Source of the DNA: Sphaerolaimus hirsutus
Lineage: Eukaryota; Nematoda; Chromadorea; Monhysterida; Sphaerolaimidae
DNA length: 64,000 nt
Assembly: GCA_964036195.1 (NCBI GenBank)
Contig: OZ038460.1
Span: 4,095,504-4,159,503 of the forward strand
Direction of reading: 5' to 3'
Shown piece by piece: positions 1 through 13,200 of the stretch; the stretch's first letter is position 1; each line of letters opens with the position of its first letter. Both the position numbers and the translations under genes were made by a program. Under the pieces are notes generated by a model that ran no database searches, was not told where the DNA came from, and saw nothing but the letters and a program-made list of their open reading frames with translations.

Positions 1-406
1 TCAAACATAAGATTTGGACACAATTTGCTTGACAATTGATACTTTATTTTTTACATGTCATGACAATTTACACTTTACCTTACATTTGTCATGACAATTG
101 ACACTTTGCATGACATTTTACATGACATTTGACACTTTACACTTGGGACTGCTCCCATATCCATGAATAAACAGGTAGAAACTCAAGCAACGAGATAAAA
201 TTTTACAAAAAAAAATGAATTTTTATACAATTTTACAAGAATACGAATTTTTATACAATTTTACAAAATTTTTACAAAAATTCGAATTTTTATATAATTT
301 TTATTTTTATTCTTAAATTTTCCATTTATTTTATTTTATTTTATTCTTGAATATTCCATTTTATTTTTATTTTATTTTTATTTTTTCTGAGATTTTGCCA
401 ACCCGG
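1..406. repeat. 3' part of a CAGGGTTGG-type hAT element, cut by the window start
   Basis: The block ends in GATTTTGCCAACCCGG near 390-406. This is the right terminal inverted repeat of the family seen complete at 24767-25784, 36401-37197 and 59940-61007. Its interior has the same order: CATGACAATTGACACTTT-type repeats, CTTGGGACTG, then AT-rich TTTTACAAAA and TTTTATTTTA tracts. The left end lies outside the window. No coding potential seen. Confidence 0.65.
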
Positions 407-1276
407 ATTGTGGGTATCTAGAGTACATCTTTGTGCATTTAAATTAAGGCCACAATAGCCTGCAAAATTGCTTGAAATTGAAATAAAGTGCAAGTGATTT
501 TTTGAGATTTTTTTAGCTTAGATTTATTTTTTCAGTAATTTATTTTATATTTTCTACATACCTTGAGTGATTTATATATATTTATATTTTTTCCAAATTT
601 GGAGTGATATATTTATATACATTTTCCAAAAAATCGGTGATTTTTTTGAATGCTAACTTCAAGCTAGTTTATTTGTGCTTTCATGCCATTCTGAAAAGAG
701 TCACAATGAATCACCATGCTATTCTTTCTCAATTTAGGTCCATGGACAAAATTAATAAAGGCTACTTTGATTAAGCCGTATTAAACATGAATTCTTACAT
801 TAGTTTTAGAATTAAATGTAAACACGTGTACTAAATGTAAACTAAGCTACTTACTGCATACTAATTAGCTAGCTATGAGTGTTTACGTATACTCGGGCGA
901 CATCACACTTAGTATGAAAACCTACCATAACCCGTCTGAATAATCAACCAAAAATATACAGTCTTTCATCACAATATTTCGCTTTTACTACGGAAAAATT
1001 AATTACAGGATTTATCACAAGATTTTATTCATTAAATTATGGTAGGATTCTGCACGTACTTTGCGGTCCGCTGGGAAAACATGATGATGCATGCTGATCA
1101 TTAAACATTTAAAGCACCTGGGATTCATATCTTTGGGGAGAAGCAGTTCATGATTTCTAGTAGGGGTGGAGGGGGGGGGGGGTTGTGAAGGTGGTGAACC
1201 CCCCCCCCTGCTCAATGCTCCAGCTATGTATCTGTTCCATCTGTTACAGGTGCCATTCAGCTATTTGTATCCGGAA
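407..1276. other. Mostly featureless AT-rich DNA with one weak MITE
   Basis: No exon-like ORF. At about 892-1073 the sequence runs from ACTCGGGCGACATC to TTTGCGGTCCGCTGG, matching the family with TIR CTCGGYGGACCGCAAAG seen intact at 37264-37520 and 27150-27344, but the right end is degraded. A G-run follows at about 1168-1210. Confidence 0.4.
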
Positions 1277-1958
1277 TAACGATGGCAAACACCCCGGAAA
1301 AAAGTATTTAAATTTTTAGGTATTTTTTTCTAAAATGACTTTTAGAATTTTCGAATTTTTCCCAAAAATACTTTTCGAATTTCAAATTTAGTTTTTGAAT
1401 GTTCGAATTTTCGAATCTTTTTGGGCAGTTTTCGAATCTTTTTGGGTAGTTTTCGAATTTTTTAGACTTTTTGAATTTTTTTGGAAAAATAATGAGATTG
1501 ATGCTTTAAAACACTGTATTTGGATGGTTTTTTATGTTTGGATGAATGTTTAACCCTATTTTCAGTGTTATTTAGTATTCATAATGGTCAAAGCACTGAT
1601 GTGGACCAGTTTGCCACATCTTCATCCCATTCCCACATATACCGTATTTTTTCTAATAGAAGAGCCCCATCCTACTTTCGTTAAATTGGAGGTGCCTTTC
1701 TATTAGAAGAAATACGGTATCAAACTGTTATACGGAAATACGGTAAAGTCCCCTTTTACTTCAGTGGCTGGCTGGCACGCGAAGGGCACTTAGTGAAAAC
1801 TTAACAAAATATGGGTCCTCTTCTCCGTCGCAGACGCCAACGTTTTTTTGACTCTATTTTATACGTTTTTTACAGCTCAGACCCACCAATTTTTTCGATT
1901 GATTTTGCACATTCAATTAATTGTTTTCGAATTTTCGAATCTTTTTTTGCCATCGTTA
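1277..1958. mobile_element. hAT-type non-autonomous element, TAACGATGGCAAA family
   Basis: The left end TAACGATGGCAAAC and right end TTTGCCATCGTTA are inverted repeats. The flanks are ATCCGGAA (1269-1276) and ATCCGGAG (1959-1966), an 8-bp target duplication with one mismatch, as expected for hAT transposition. The interior is dominated by repeated AATTTTCGAATTTT-like motifs. A nested TA-target element lies at 1640-1719. No transposase is encoded. Confidence 0.75.
1640..1719. mobile_element. Small TA-target MITE, TTCTAATAGAA subfamily
   Basis: It begins TACCGTATTTTTTCTAATAG and ends CTATTAGAAGAAATACGGTA, so the ends are inverted repeats flanked by TA. About 80 bp. A longer relative is at 3180-3290 and another at 54735-54852. 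Confidence 0.7.
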
Positions 1959-2211
1959 ATCCGGAGGCAACATTTTTCGTTAAGATCATCTGAATCCACA
2001 CTTTAAATCAGCCAGCTATCTATCTGTCTGGAGTAATTTTTTGGGAAATTTTGCTCCAATTTCATACAAGATCACTTATTTAGTACTTTCTGCCCATTTT
2101 AACCTAGAAAATAACTAATTGATTGTCTATTTTCAGCAGATATAAGACGGGAGTTCAGAGGTAGACAATTATTATCATTTGACAGCTACCACTAATGTTG
2201 TAATTACTAAC

Positions 2212-2419
2212 GCTGCACAGACTAGTTTACTAAGTAAACTCAGTTTGGGTGCTCATAAATCAGCTTTGAACGCATTTGGGTTTACCAAAATGAGATATCT
2301 GTAAACTACAGTTGACGAGGATCTAAAAAAACGTATTCTAATAAACTCAAATATGTTCAAAGCTGATTTATGGGTACCCAAATTGAGTTTACTTCTGTTG
2401 GTAAACTAGTGTGTGCAGC
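2212..2419. mobile_element. MITE with TIR GCTGCACASACTAGTTTAC
   Basis: The left end (2212-2230) and right end (2401-2419) are inverted repeats differing at one position. Inner parts also pair (CATAAATCAGCTTTGAACGC against a matching right arm), so the element could fold on itself. No ORF. It resembles the CACACTAGTTGACA element at 28848-29062 in layout. Confidence 0.65.
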
Positions 2420-2573
2420 CACAATATGGCATTCACACTACCTCAGTGTGATTGCAAAAATTTCGAGCTATGAACAATTTTTTGTCCTAAAAATGAAGAT
2501 TCGTTGTGTCGGATGCCCTGATTTCAATGAGCAAACATAGGACAAACATTAATTATCATAAAGGACGCAATGT

Positions 2574-2978
2574 ACCGTATTTCCTCGAAATACCCCCCCC
2601 CCCCCCTCGAAATACCCCCCCCCTCGAAATACCCCCCCTCAAAATGGACACTATGAACTTATAAAGCCCCCCCCTCGAAATACCCCCCCCAAATTTAGTG
2701 TATAGAGAACATAAATGACAAAGGCTGCGGTTTGTCATCTGGGTAATGCAAAACACACGTTAAAAACGATGACTCTGTTATGTGAGAACAGTGATTATAC
2801 GTCTACACACTTATACAAGTCTTTAGAGTCTTATAAATGGCAATTTTTGTTGCATTTTTCGACGTCTGCGTACGTTTCAGACGACAATTTAGTACTTGGT
2901 TTTCAAAAAATTTCTGGCGAAATAATAAACCCCCCCTCGAAATACCCCCCCCCCTCGTTTAACCCCCCTCAAAATTCT
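2574..2978. repeat. TA-target element fragment(s), CCGTATTTCCTCGAAATACCCC family
   Basis: Starts TACCGTATTTCCTCGAAATA and continues with repeats of CCCCCCTCGAAATA spaced by short unique text. Its right end is lost in the assembly gap. ORFs rich in Pro/Gly across it are an effect of the C-runs. Confidence 0.65.
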
Positions 2979-3178
2979 NNNNNNNNNNNNNNNNNNNNNN
3001 NNNNNNNNNNNNNNNNNNNNNNNNNNNNNNNNNNNNNNNNNNNNNNNNNNNNNNNNNNNNNNNNNNNNNNNNNNNNNNNNNNNNNNNNNNNNNNNNNNNN
3101 NNNNNNNNNNNNNNNNNNNNNNNNNNNNNNNNNNNNNNNNNNNNNNNNNNNNNNNNNNNNNNNNNNNNNNNNNNNNNN
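2979..3178. other. Assembly gap, 200 N
   Basis: Exactly 200 unresolved bases. An ORF spanning it is meaningless. The sequence on its right repeats the sequence left of 2170. Confidence 0.99.
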
Positions 3179-3728
3179 ATATACCGTATTTTTTCTAATA
3201 GAAGAGCCCCATCCTACTTTCGTTTAATTGTTTACCTGCGATTCTATTGGAGGTGCCTTTCTATTAGAAGAAATATGGTATCAAACTGTTATACGGAGAT
3301 ACGGTATGTCCCCTTTTACTTCAGTGGCTGGCACGCTAAGCGCACTTAGTGAAAACTTAACAAAATATGGGTCCTCTTCTCCGCCGCAAACGCCAACGTT
3401 TTTTTGACGCTATTTTATACGTTTTTTACAGCTCAGACCCACCAATTTTGTCGATTGATTTTGCACATTCAATTAATCGTTTTCGAATTTTTGAATTTTT
3501 TTTGCCATCGTTAATCCGGAGGCAATATTTATCGTTAAGATCATCTGAATCCACACTTTTAATCAGCCAGCTATCTATCTGTCTGGAGTAATTTTTTGGG
3601 AAATTTTGCTCCAATTTCATACAAGATCACTTATTTAGTACTTTTTGCCCATTTTAACTTCGAAAATCACTAATTGATAGTCTATATACAGCAGATATAA
3701 GACTGGAGTTCAGAGGTAGACAATCATT
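3179..3728. repeat. Second copy of the 1636-2166 segment
   Basis: Apart from scattered substitutions and a short indel near 3228-3245, this block repeats 1636-2166: the TTCTAATAGAA MITE, the ATGGGTCCTCTTCTCCG stretch, the TTTGCCATCGTTAATCCGG element end and the flank ending GAGTTCAGAGGTAGACAAT. Because it abuts the N gap it could be a true local duplication or two haplotypes laid end to end. Confidence 0.85.
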
Positions 3729-3752
3729 ATCATTTGACAGCTACCACTAATT

Positions 3753-4430
3753 AATGATGGAATGGCGCCATGGCGCCATGGCGCTGGCGCCATTTGAGGG
3801 TGCCACAGAAAAAGGGCGCCGCGCCATGGCGCCATTGGCGCTTGGCGCCCTTTTTCCGTGGCGCCCTGCTTTAGAAGGGCGCCAAAAAGGCCCCAGCAGG
3901 GTTTCACGCTGAGTGCTGTGTAAACGAAAAAAAATGAAAAACGCACCCGTGGATGATCTAAATTCGCCAGAAAAATGGACGTAGTGGTGTGAGTGGGTGG
4001 AAATCTTTCGTCCAACGGTTCATCAGATCTGTCTGACGGATCAGAAGACAAGAATGACGGACCGTCTAACTTGCAAAATCATAAATAAACGGATTAAAAT
4101 CGTTGCAATTAGGAAACATTGTTTGGAAAGGTCTATTTGTAATTAATGGATTGTTGTCAAATGACAATTTCCATTGCGTTTGAATGCGTCATGTGGATTT
4201 TATTCAAAAAAATTTTGTTGCTAGCCTTGTTTTTGTTCATTACATCCTGGAGAACGCGAATTAAGAAGTGAATGCGCGTACAATGGTGCTGTAGAAACAT
4301 TTTTAGCACACGCATGGTGTTGTAGGCATTTTTTTATCCTGGCGCCCTATTTTCCAAATGGCGCCATGGCGCCCTTGGCGCTTGGCGCCCTCTTTCCGTG
4401 GCGCCCCTGGCGCCTGGCGCCCACTTTCTG
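3753..4430. repeat. GGCGCC-array element remnants
   Basis: At 3753 AATGATGGAATGGCGCC resembles the left end of the GGCGCC hAT family, followed by dense GGCGCCATGGCGCC repeats to about 3895. A second array sits at 4338-4430. The region between (3900-4337) is unique with no convincing exon. ORFs with MAPWRH or GAKRQGR peptides are translations of the array. Confidence 0.6.
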
Positions 4431-4637
4431 AATGGCAAAAAGCTTTCTCAATTTTCACGACAAAAAGATGGTAGAAAGCTGGAAATTTTTGTCGCAACAC
4501 TGCGGCAGTGTTAACGCCGCTTTATAGAGGCGGCATGGCGCTAGCCACAATGGCGGTTCAGGGGCCAGTTCCGCAAGTAGAAAAGTTTTTATTCTAAATT
4601 TTACTCGTAACATTAACTTTTACTCATGACTCTTAAC

Positions 4638-4692
4638 TAGTGATGGAACCAGCGCCAAGCGCCAAATTCGCCATGGCGCTTTTCCATCACTA
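4638..4692. mobile_element. Minimal 55-bp hAT-type element, GGCGCC family
   Basis: Begins TAGTGATGGAACCAGCGCC and ends GCGCTTTTCCATCACTA, inverted repeats at both tips. It is flanked by a perfect 8-bp repeat CTCTTAAC (4630-4637 and 4693-4700). The 2.77 kb member at 21386-24155 has the same tips. It lies inside a remnant of the CCAGTTCCGCAAGT family that starts near 4560. Confidence 0.85.
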
Positions 4693-4700
4693 CTCTTAAC

Positions 4701-5168
4701 TTTGCTTTATGTGGTACCAGCATCTAATTAGTGGTGACGCCAAAGTCCTGGCACTTTTTGCGCACAATATTCAACACCACACTAAAAGACTCTTTCCACC
4801 ACTATCATCTAACCCCAAAGCGCCGCGGAATTACTTTGAAAAACGGTTGATAGCACGGAGCCGAGTCTCAATTTGAAAAAGAGATTGCATAGCAAAAAGT
4901 GCCTGTTTACGGATCGCCGGATGCACATCACACACTTCAATTTGTGCGTGGGTACTTACGTAAAAGCACTAACGAGGCAATTTGAAGTGAAATGTGCGCT
5001 ATAGCCCTTTATGACTGCAATTTCACTACCCCCTGTGTTTCTTTGTAATGAATAGAAGACAGGTGAACACTCCTAACATGAATTTATTTTTTCCGCATGA
5101 ACAATGGAACCTTTTCGATCAGTCCCAGAGAGTCGCTTCTGCATGCGATATCATTCTACTATTTTAGG
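4701..5168. other. No feature seen
   Basis: Unique sequence with no exon-like ORF, splice pair or inverted repeat that I can support. Confidence 0.5.
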
Positions 5169-6014
5169 TACCGTATTACCTCGAATTAACCCCCACGAAA
5201 TACCCCCCTAAAATTTGGCTGGGGAAATAATAAACCCCCCTCGAAATACCCCCCCCCCCTAAAATTGAATGTAAAGAGAACGTACATGACAAATACCACA
5301 GTTGTGATCTGTACAATGCAGAACACATGTTAAAACCGATGATTGAGTGACGTTAGGGTGGGGTATATGTGTACCGTATTTCCTCGAAATACCCCGCCCC
5401 CTCGAAATACCCCCGTCTCGAAATACCCCCTTAAAATGGGCACTATGAACTTATAAACCCCCCCTCGAAATACACCCCCCCCCCCCCCAATTTAGTGTAT
5501 AGAGAACGTAATGCGGTTTGTGATCCGAAAACGCAGAACACATGTTAAAAACAATGACTGTGTTATGTTAGAACCGGTTATATACTGTCTACGTTACATA
5601 CCATATTTTTTCAAAATACCCCCCGGGGGGTGATTGTTTCAGAGTGAGAATTTTGAGAGAAAAACGTGAAAAATGCAACAATAACCACCATTTATAAGTC
5701 TTTACAGCCTTATATAAGGATGTAGATGGTATCAACGATGTTCTAACGTAACACACTAGTGTTTTGAACATCTGTTATGCATTTCCCGGACCACACATTC
5801 ATAGTGCCCATTTTGAGGGGGGTATTTCGAGGGGGGTATTTCGAGGAAATACTGTATATAAGTCAATAGAGTGTTATAAATGGCGGTTTTTGTTGCATTT
5901 TTCGACATTTGTGTACGTTTCAAACAACAATTTCTGGCGAAATAATTATACCCACCCTTAAATTTTGCTGGCAAAATAATAAACCCCCTGGGAGTATTTT
6001 GAGGTAATACGGTA
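5169..6014. repeat. Nested TA-target elements, CCGTATTACCTCGAATTA family
   Basis: The outer ends are TACCGTATTACCTCG (5169) and GAGGTAATACGGTA (6014). Further ends inside (5374, about 5600, 5846) show one or more copies inserted into another. Interiors consist of CTCGAAATACCCCCC repeats and a shared unique block containing AATGCAGAACACATGTTAAA. Confidence 0.65.
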
Positions 6015-6653
6015 ATTGGAAACTTAGTCCGCTGTATAATTTCTATCGCTGCATCTATATCGCAGGTATACTAATCACCGAATGCTATGCATTTTTCTTG
6101 ATGAAACACTCCATCATGACGTCACCGTTAATAAATTTAAAAAATTATTTCAGTGAGTGAAACATTGTTGGTTGTATTCGACTTCACTTTGCCTTCTTTA
6201 CAATATTTTTTTTGTGAAAGTGTGTACATAAGCGCGTTATCGACCGAGACATAAATAATTTTGGGCGCAAACTTTGCGGTCCACCGAGACGAGTATATTA
6301 CTGTCACACTTATCCAAAAAATCAATTGTGTTTCCAAAAATCAACGCTGAAAATACGAGTATCCAAAATTCAAGTTGTAGATTTCAACCCGTAGCTTAAA
6401 CCATATTTTATAGGTACCGTATTTCCTCGAATTACCCCCCCCCTTGAATTAACAGCCCCCCCCTCGAAATACCCCCAGGTGTTTTCGAGCTGAGGAAAAA
6501 AAAAATTACCCCCCGTCTCGAATGAGGTACATCGTGTATACAATGTACATGATGTATTTATAGGCGCCAATTTGCACCGCAGCTATTGTGTAGTAATGTA
6601 CGTTCATACCTACTTATATATCCCGTTTAGCCTAGTGTATTACCAGGTTTGGT
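6015..6653. repeat. Dispersed repeat and a degraded TA-target fragment
   Basis: 6079-6310 is an inverted, diverged copy of sequence at 37264-37520 (shared ACTTTGCGGTCCACCGAG end and GCATTTTTCTTGATGAA-like interior). 6418-6530 is a CCGTATTTCCTCGAATTACC fragment. No exon seen. Confidence 0.45.
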
Positions 6654-7299
6654 AACCGTATTTCCTCGAAATACCCCCCGGGGGTGATTGTTTCATAGTG
6701 GTCCCGAGAGGGGGGGTTAAACGTAGGGTGTCAAATTTCCGTTTTCCGTTTTCCGTTTCCGTTTTCCGCAGGCAAATTTTTTCCGTTTTCCGTTCCGTTT
6801 TCCGGCTGCTGAATTTTTTTTTCTGTTTTCCGTTCCGTTTTCCGGCAACTTTTTTTTCCGTTTCCGTTTTTCCGGCTCATTTTCCGTTTTCCGGCTCAAT
6901 TTTCAGTTTTTCCGCCTTTTTTCCGTTTTCCGTCTCAATTTCCAGTTTTTCCACCTTTTTTCCATTTTTCGCCTCAATTTTCCATTTTTCCGCCTCATTT
7001 TACCCTTTTCTGGCTCAACTTTCTGTTTTCTGATCAGCCAAACTAGTAAAAATTTGTGCAGATTGTCAATGATGTGAAAAATTTTCTGTTTCCAGCAAAA
7101 TTACTGCAAATTTTTTCCACTTCCAGCAAAATTTCAGAAAGTTTTTCCATTTCCGTGCAAATTTGATTATTCCGTTTCCGTTTTTCCGGCCTCTTTTTCC
7201 GTTTTCCGGCCGCTGAAATTTCTTTTCCGTTTCCGTTTCCGTTTTCCGCCAAGTGCAAATTTTTTCCGTTGCAAACCGTATTTTGTCAAACACAACGGT

Positions 7300-10200
7300 G
7301 TGCAATTTGATGCCAAATACTACGATTTTGTCGGGCGCCTTAACCCAGCCTGGAATCGAATCTGGCTGCATGAGGTGGCACAAGGTGAAGCCAGTGCAAA
7401 TACGTGGTTCAACACGGCCACCGGCAACCCGTTCGAGCTGCTCTACGACAGTATAGAAGAAGCGAAACAAACTCCAGCATACCGTGCGCTGAAAAAGGTA
7501 CTCTCGAATGCACTCTGGATTAATCCCCAATTACGGTTAGGCTGGGGGGCTAACACCTTATGTGAAAATACGTCTTTAAATAAAAAATCTCAAAAAATGC
7601 AAGTATTGAATACATCATCACATGGGGCGGTTGCATTATCACAATCGTTAAATATGCACCGGCACATGCATAAAATGCTTGAATTTGTGAAAATTGAAAA
7701 TTTATCAACGAAAAGTAAGGAATTATTGTTTATGAGAGTTCGCAATTGTGTACGGTCTTTATCGAGCTATGTGAGGGCAATTAACGCGGCGTTTTTTATC
7801 CTTATCAAAATGTATGACGCCACATATCCTCTTTATAGGCAATTGCTATGGCAAACGGGGAACGACAAAGTCGATGGCAAAATTGTGGAGAACCCCCGGT
7901 TTATCCGAGTGACTGGTTTTTACCCAAATTGTGGCTGGCGGGGTGCACTTATCTGTGGTGTCGATAAATTGGCAACTGAGGTAAGCAATTCAAGGCAAAC
8001 TTTGTGTTCGCAAAACGTTGGTGCCGTGCCTATAGATCAAAATATGAATTATGAATATGGTAAAACGGATATGGTCGAGGTTGAAGACATTGAGAAGACC
8101 ATATTTTTATCTTCATCCATAAAATTGGGTTTGAAAACATTCATAAATGTGGGGGTAGATACATCTAGACGTTTTTTGAGCCACCAGCCAAATCAGATAG
8201 GGCTGACAAAAACATGGCTTTCAATGTTCATTCTTACTTTAACGATTGTGGGTATATCAAACACTTGTTTATCGCAGGCGGCGCTTAGTACGACAGTGAG
8301 CCGCAACTATAAAGCGCCCTTCATGAACCTATGGGGGGAGGCCCTAATGGAACTGCGCGTTAAATTGTCAGAAAAGTGGGCCTACAAAAAGCGCAATGAC
8401 AAGGGTGTATGGGTTCAGCTAAAGGAGTACGGCACGTTTGTCAATTTCAACAAAACTGGGCACTGGAAAATAACAGACCCAAATGGAACAAACAAAAATG
8501 TCAATTTGATTCTGCAAAATCCAAACAGGGTAAGTGGGGTATACGGCACAATAGCGATTTCACAGGGTAGATCTGTCTTAATATTCAGTGACACTACTTT
8601 ATTAAAATCAAAAACTGATGCACCTAGCGCAGGTGTGTATGAGCATATGTCACAACGTATGTGTGTATGCGAGCGTATGTATTTTGACACAACTGTTAAA
8701 AAAGAACAAAAATTTTTGGTCGAGTATAGACTATTTGTGATAAATATAGTACAATGTTTTGGCTGCGGAACTGTAAAAATAGTAAATATCATATCAGATG
8801 AAGGCCAAAAAATTTCTATGCGGACGGTTACAAAAACACAAAATCGATCGCCATCCTACTTTCAGGTGAACCGCGGCCGGGGTCGCGGTAGGGGCCCGGC
8901 CCGGGGTGGTGCAATGAATGGTCCGATCCAGCAACAACCGTATTATCAAAGGGGCAACAATAATCGCAGTAACCCGTACAACAGAGGGTCGGCTTTTGGT
9001 GGGTTTAGAGGTCGCGGTAGCGTTTCGGCTACGCCCCAACAAAGTGCTTTCATGATGACAAAATTTGATGGTGCGACAGAGCCGGCCATGGATGATGATA
9101 ATTCGCTGGATGATGTCACTGAGTCACTGTTCTCAGAAGCAAAAAGCTCCGATGAAGTGAAAAATGGTACGTTGGAAGCCCTACACATTTTCATTAACTG
9201 CAAACTTCACATCAATACCAAAATGTATAGAAAAAAAATCGGAATGAGAATTTTTACATGCAAAAGTGTTTCCCAGAATGTCCTACCTACAAATTCAAAA
9301 ATTAGCTATTTTTTGAAAATCAGTGTTGTGGGTGGAAAATTAGACACAAATACACAAATAAGATTCAATCCTTCTACGTTCAAAAATAGGGATGTGATCC
9401 GAAAGCTGTTGCAATGTATCTTCACCAATATATTTTTATTCGATATTGCAGGTGATGCTGACTGGAATACGGTGAATGCACGCATCACTGAATTGATGAG
9501 TTGGGTGAATCGCAAAAAACCTGGCGTGGTGCCAGCAAACGACACTGTGTTCGAAACCGACCAGGGCGAGATCCAAGAATGTCCGAAAGAACAGTTAAAG
9601 ACACCTGCGGCTGATGTTGACATGTATGAGAACAATGACATGTTTGATGATGGTGCGATTTTCGATGACGAAACAGAATTTGGTAAGACAGTTTTACTCT
9701 ATGCTTTTCGATTTAGCAGCGGGATATTATTGTGTAAGGGAATATGCATTAGTTCAATAGAACATGTTAATAAGTATACATTATATCCAACTGGATATCT
9801 ATCAAAATTACAGGTGTATCTATCAAAATTTCTATTCGTAGAAAAAACACAGCGGACAAAAATATGGGATTTCATTAATCTGAAAAGGGATAAAATGGCA
9901 AAGCATTCGTCAATAAAAGAACGTACGAATCACTTAATAATTTCAGATATATTTCAAATGAACTATACTGATTTAATGGGGACAAGGTTTGAATTCGCAA
10001 TTAATAACATCTTTACAGACTCCCCGGAACAGGTGGTGCGTACAAATGTTGTCAACAGTGCAGCCCCCCCCCAGGCTAGTGTCTCTGATGGAGCGGGGTG
10101 TTCGAGTTCATCTGCTGACATATGTCAAACCGAACCAATTAATTCTCAGGTACGTATGGGCCTGAGTCAACATAGGGGTATGCATCGGGAAGTGGCATGC

Positions 10201-13200
10201 GCGCTTTCCCTGGATTTTGTGGAAATGTGCGATCTAAGTGCCAAATCGCAAGCCAAAATCTCAAAATTCCTCAAATCTGTGATTTTGAAATGCAAAGTGC
10301 CGGATCAGAAACTGATGCGTGATGTTTCTATGGGCAACACTCTTCTAGCGCCACACACAATATTACGCCGGCTAAAAATTATGGCGCCATTTGGTCCACA
10401 AATGGGGTTTAGAGCCTCAGATGGGAAAGATATGTTTGGATGCATCGAAGACTTCCCACCCGCCAAAATCCCTTCAATGGAATATTTCTACAACGTTTTT
10501 CTGACCGGCGACAGCTCCAGCATGGCGCTGAAGCCAGAATTGCTCCGTCGCGCCGCTATCGACAACATGACCGTGCATGTTGATTCGACAGGGGCGCTCT
10601 ATAGTGGACAACGACTCAATTGCATAGGGACTTGCTTAAAGTACAATGAGGTCAAAACTGCGTATGATGCGGTATATATTAGAGCGATTCTGGACAGCAC
10701 AGACCTAGAATTGTCAACGGCGACAGGCTTTAAGGGCATAAGCATAAGAGAGAACTTTCTGGTGCCTGTCAGCAACTTTTTGCGTGATATAGAAAATGCT
10801 GGCGCGATCAAAATGCAGCCACACGGGCGCTTTGTCATGAGCCTTATTGGGCCCACTCTGCCAGATTTTTCATATTCAATATGGAGTGAGGAATTGGCAG
10901 GGGAATTATTCTACTTCTACCTAGACTTAGAGCAGCAAATGATTGATTTCTTAAAAGTCCGCCATCATCAAGCAATGGTTCTCCCAGTTATGAGTTTTTG
11001 CCTCACAAAGTTCAATGAAATGGGCCTCCATTCACCAGTTGAGGCAATGACTAATATGATTTCGAGAGATGGATTACACACGTCTCAAACTGGGGTCAAA
11101 GTACTGGGATATCTAATGCTGAAAACACTGAAAAATATGTCAGTTGATCTTAAATATTCAAATAGGACGGCTGTGTTCGGTAATACATACGTATCAGTCG
11201 ATTTGGCACTCAATCTCAATCATTTACACAACATCCATGTAAACACATTTTCTACCAAATGTGAATTGTGTATTTCAAACATAAAACTGAGATTTTATGT
11301 GAAAAATTCCAGATATTTATTGACTTGTAAGGGGGTACACCTATTAATACTCACTCGATCATTGTTTGGAAAGTGTAAATATTGTGCATTTGTCGCAGGT
11401 TGCGGCGACACGAAAGCGGCGAGCAGAGCTGAAAAAGAAAAAGGCCAAAGACCAACAGTCAATAACAACATTTTTGGCAAAGATCCAATAGCTTATAGGT
11501 TGGTCGAAATATCAATGAATCTTCATAATTCTACAGATATGTGCTCAAACAAAAAAGATGAATTGTGTCGATCTACATTGACGTTTACACGTTCAGAGTT
11601 GATTACATCCAAACACTTAATCAAAATGGCTTTTAATATGGTTTTATACATTGAGAAAAGTTTGAAGATGGAAATTGGCTTGATTAAATCAGATAGTATA
11701 TTCATCATATCGGTACACACATATGGAGCAAGTATATATGGCGATTTTTATGCGAGCAAATGTATCAATTCAATACATTCCCTCAGGCAGTGTGAATTCC
11801 GGCAGCCATATCGATATCTGCGGCGTTTGCTGACGATTATGCTTCCGCGCTTGCGGAATTACGCATATGCTGGCCAAATTTTACCAAATTCTGAAGGTTG
11901 CTGCGATAGATATCAAAACACATTTGAAAATGGACTTTCTGCGGCGTATGGAATCACATATTGTAAAGATGTAGACATGGTAATGAGCAAAAACAATAAC
12001 ATCTCTGAAACAGATGACTATCAAAATTTGAGCAAAATATGTGGTTCTTTACATGTTTCGGATAGATGTGCTTTTTTGAACATTCAACATTTCACCTTCC
12101 TAATCAATACTTCGCAAATTCTAACTGATTTTACACGTTTACGATTTTTTATATTATGCACGTTTTTTCTTTTGCTGTGGTTCGGATTTATGCGCGCTGT
12201 GGTGACGTTTACGTTTACGTTTATGTATTTTGTATTTGAAAATTTACATACATTGGTGAATGTTAAGCATTCCGTAGTTGGAAATTTACATACATTGGTG
12301 AATGCTAAGCGTTCCGTATTTGAAAAATCTCCGATATTGCTGACTATCGAATTAGCTGGGCGATATTTTTTGCAGATCTGTGCACGAATTTTGGTCATCT
12401 GCGTGGTCGGTTATTTTGATAGGAACGTTTATTTAAAATGGGTGGAGGGCTTGGTGTTCGGCTGGATATCTGTCAAGAGCAAATTGCCATGGAAAAAAAT
12501 GATATCAGTGACTCCGCCCATTTCAAATAAACATGGAATATTTAATAAACTTGCGTTTTTCAGCTTCGGTCTTATCTTAATGTTGAATTCTGACGTCTCA
12601 GCATCCATAAAGCATTGGGTTTGTTCATATTGGATCAATGGATCAATGACGATAACAGTTATTTTTACATCCTACCTGACCTGCAAATTGTTGCTGGGAA
12701 CAATGGTATACACAGGTGCTGATATCTTTTCTCACACAAAAAACCTGCACCTATTTAGCAGCGAGGCACCTATTGTAGATGGGTATAGTGTTATTCAGTC
12801 ATCAAAGGGGTTATCTAGTACGAGTGGATGGACTATATATATGCATACTGTTTATGCGCTGAATGCTGCAAGGGGGGCGGTTACACAGTTTATTGGAAAC
12901 TTGCCAACATGCCAGGAAACTGTAAGAATAGGAAATGTGTCCAATGTACCGTGCCACATAGATCACAATGTCTTAAGTCCATTTAAGAAAACAGTAAACT
13001 CATCATATAAATCATCAAATCTCTACTTATGGTTCCAATTGCTGATAATGATGTCTTTGTTTACGCCTGTTAAAGCTGAAGGGGGTACGGAAATGCACAT
13101 GACAACATGTATATCTACGTTGCTAGCATTGTCCATATTGTATCAAAACGTTAGATGCCTCAAAAATCAGGCATCTTGCCTACTGGATACAGTTGCAAAA

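Noticed and set aside
2715..3227. 170-codon ORF spanning the N gap
   Set aside because: Open only because N codons are not stops.
6698..7258. ORFs rich in FPFSVS or RKTENGKRK over CCGTTTTCC arrays (also 39796-40113, 42452-42781)
   Set aside because: The array has a 6-12 bp period that keeps frames open; low-complexity by-product of the hAT-type element.
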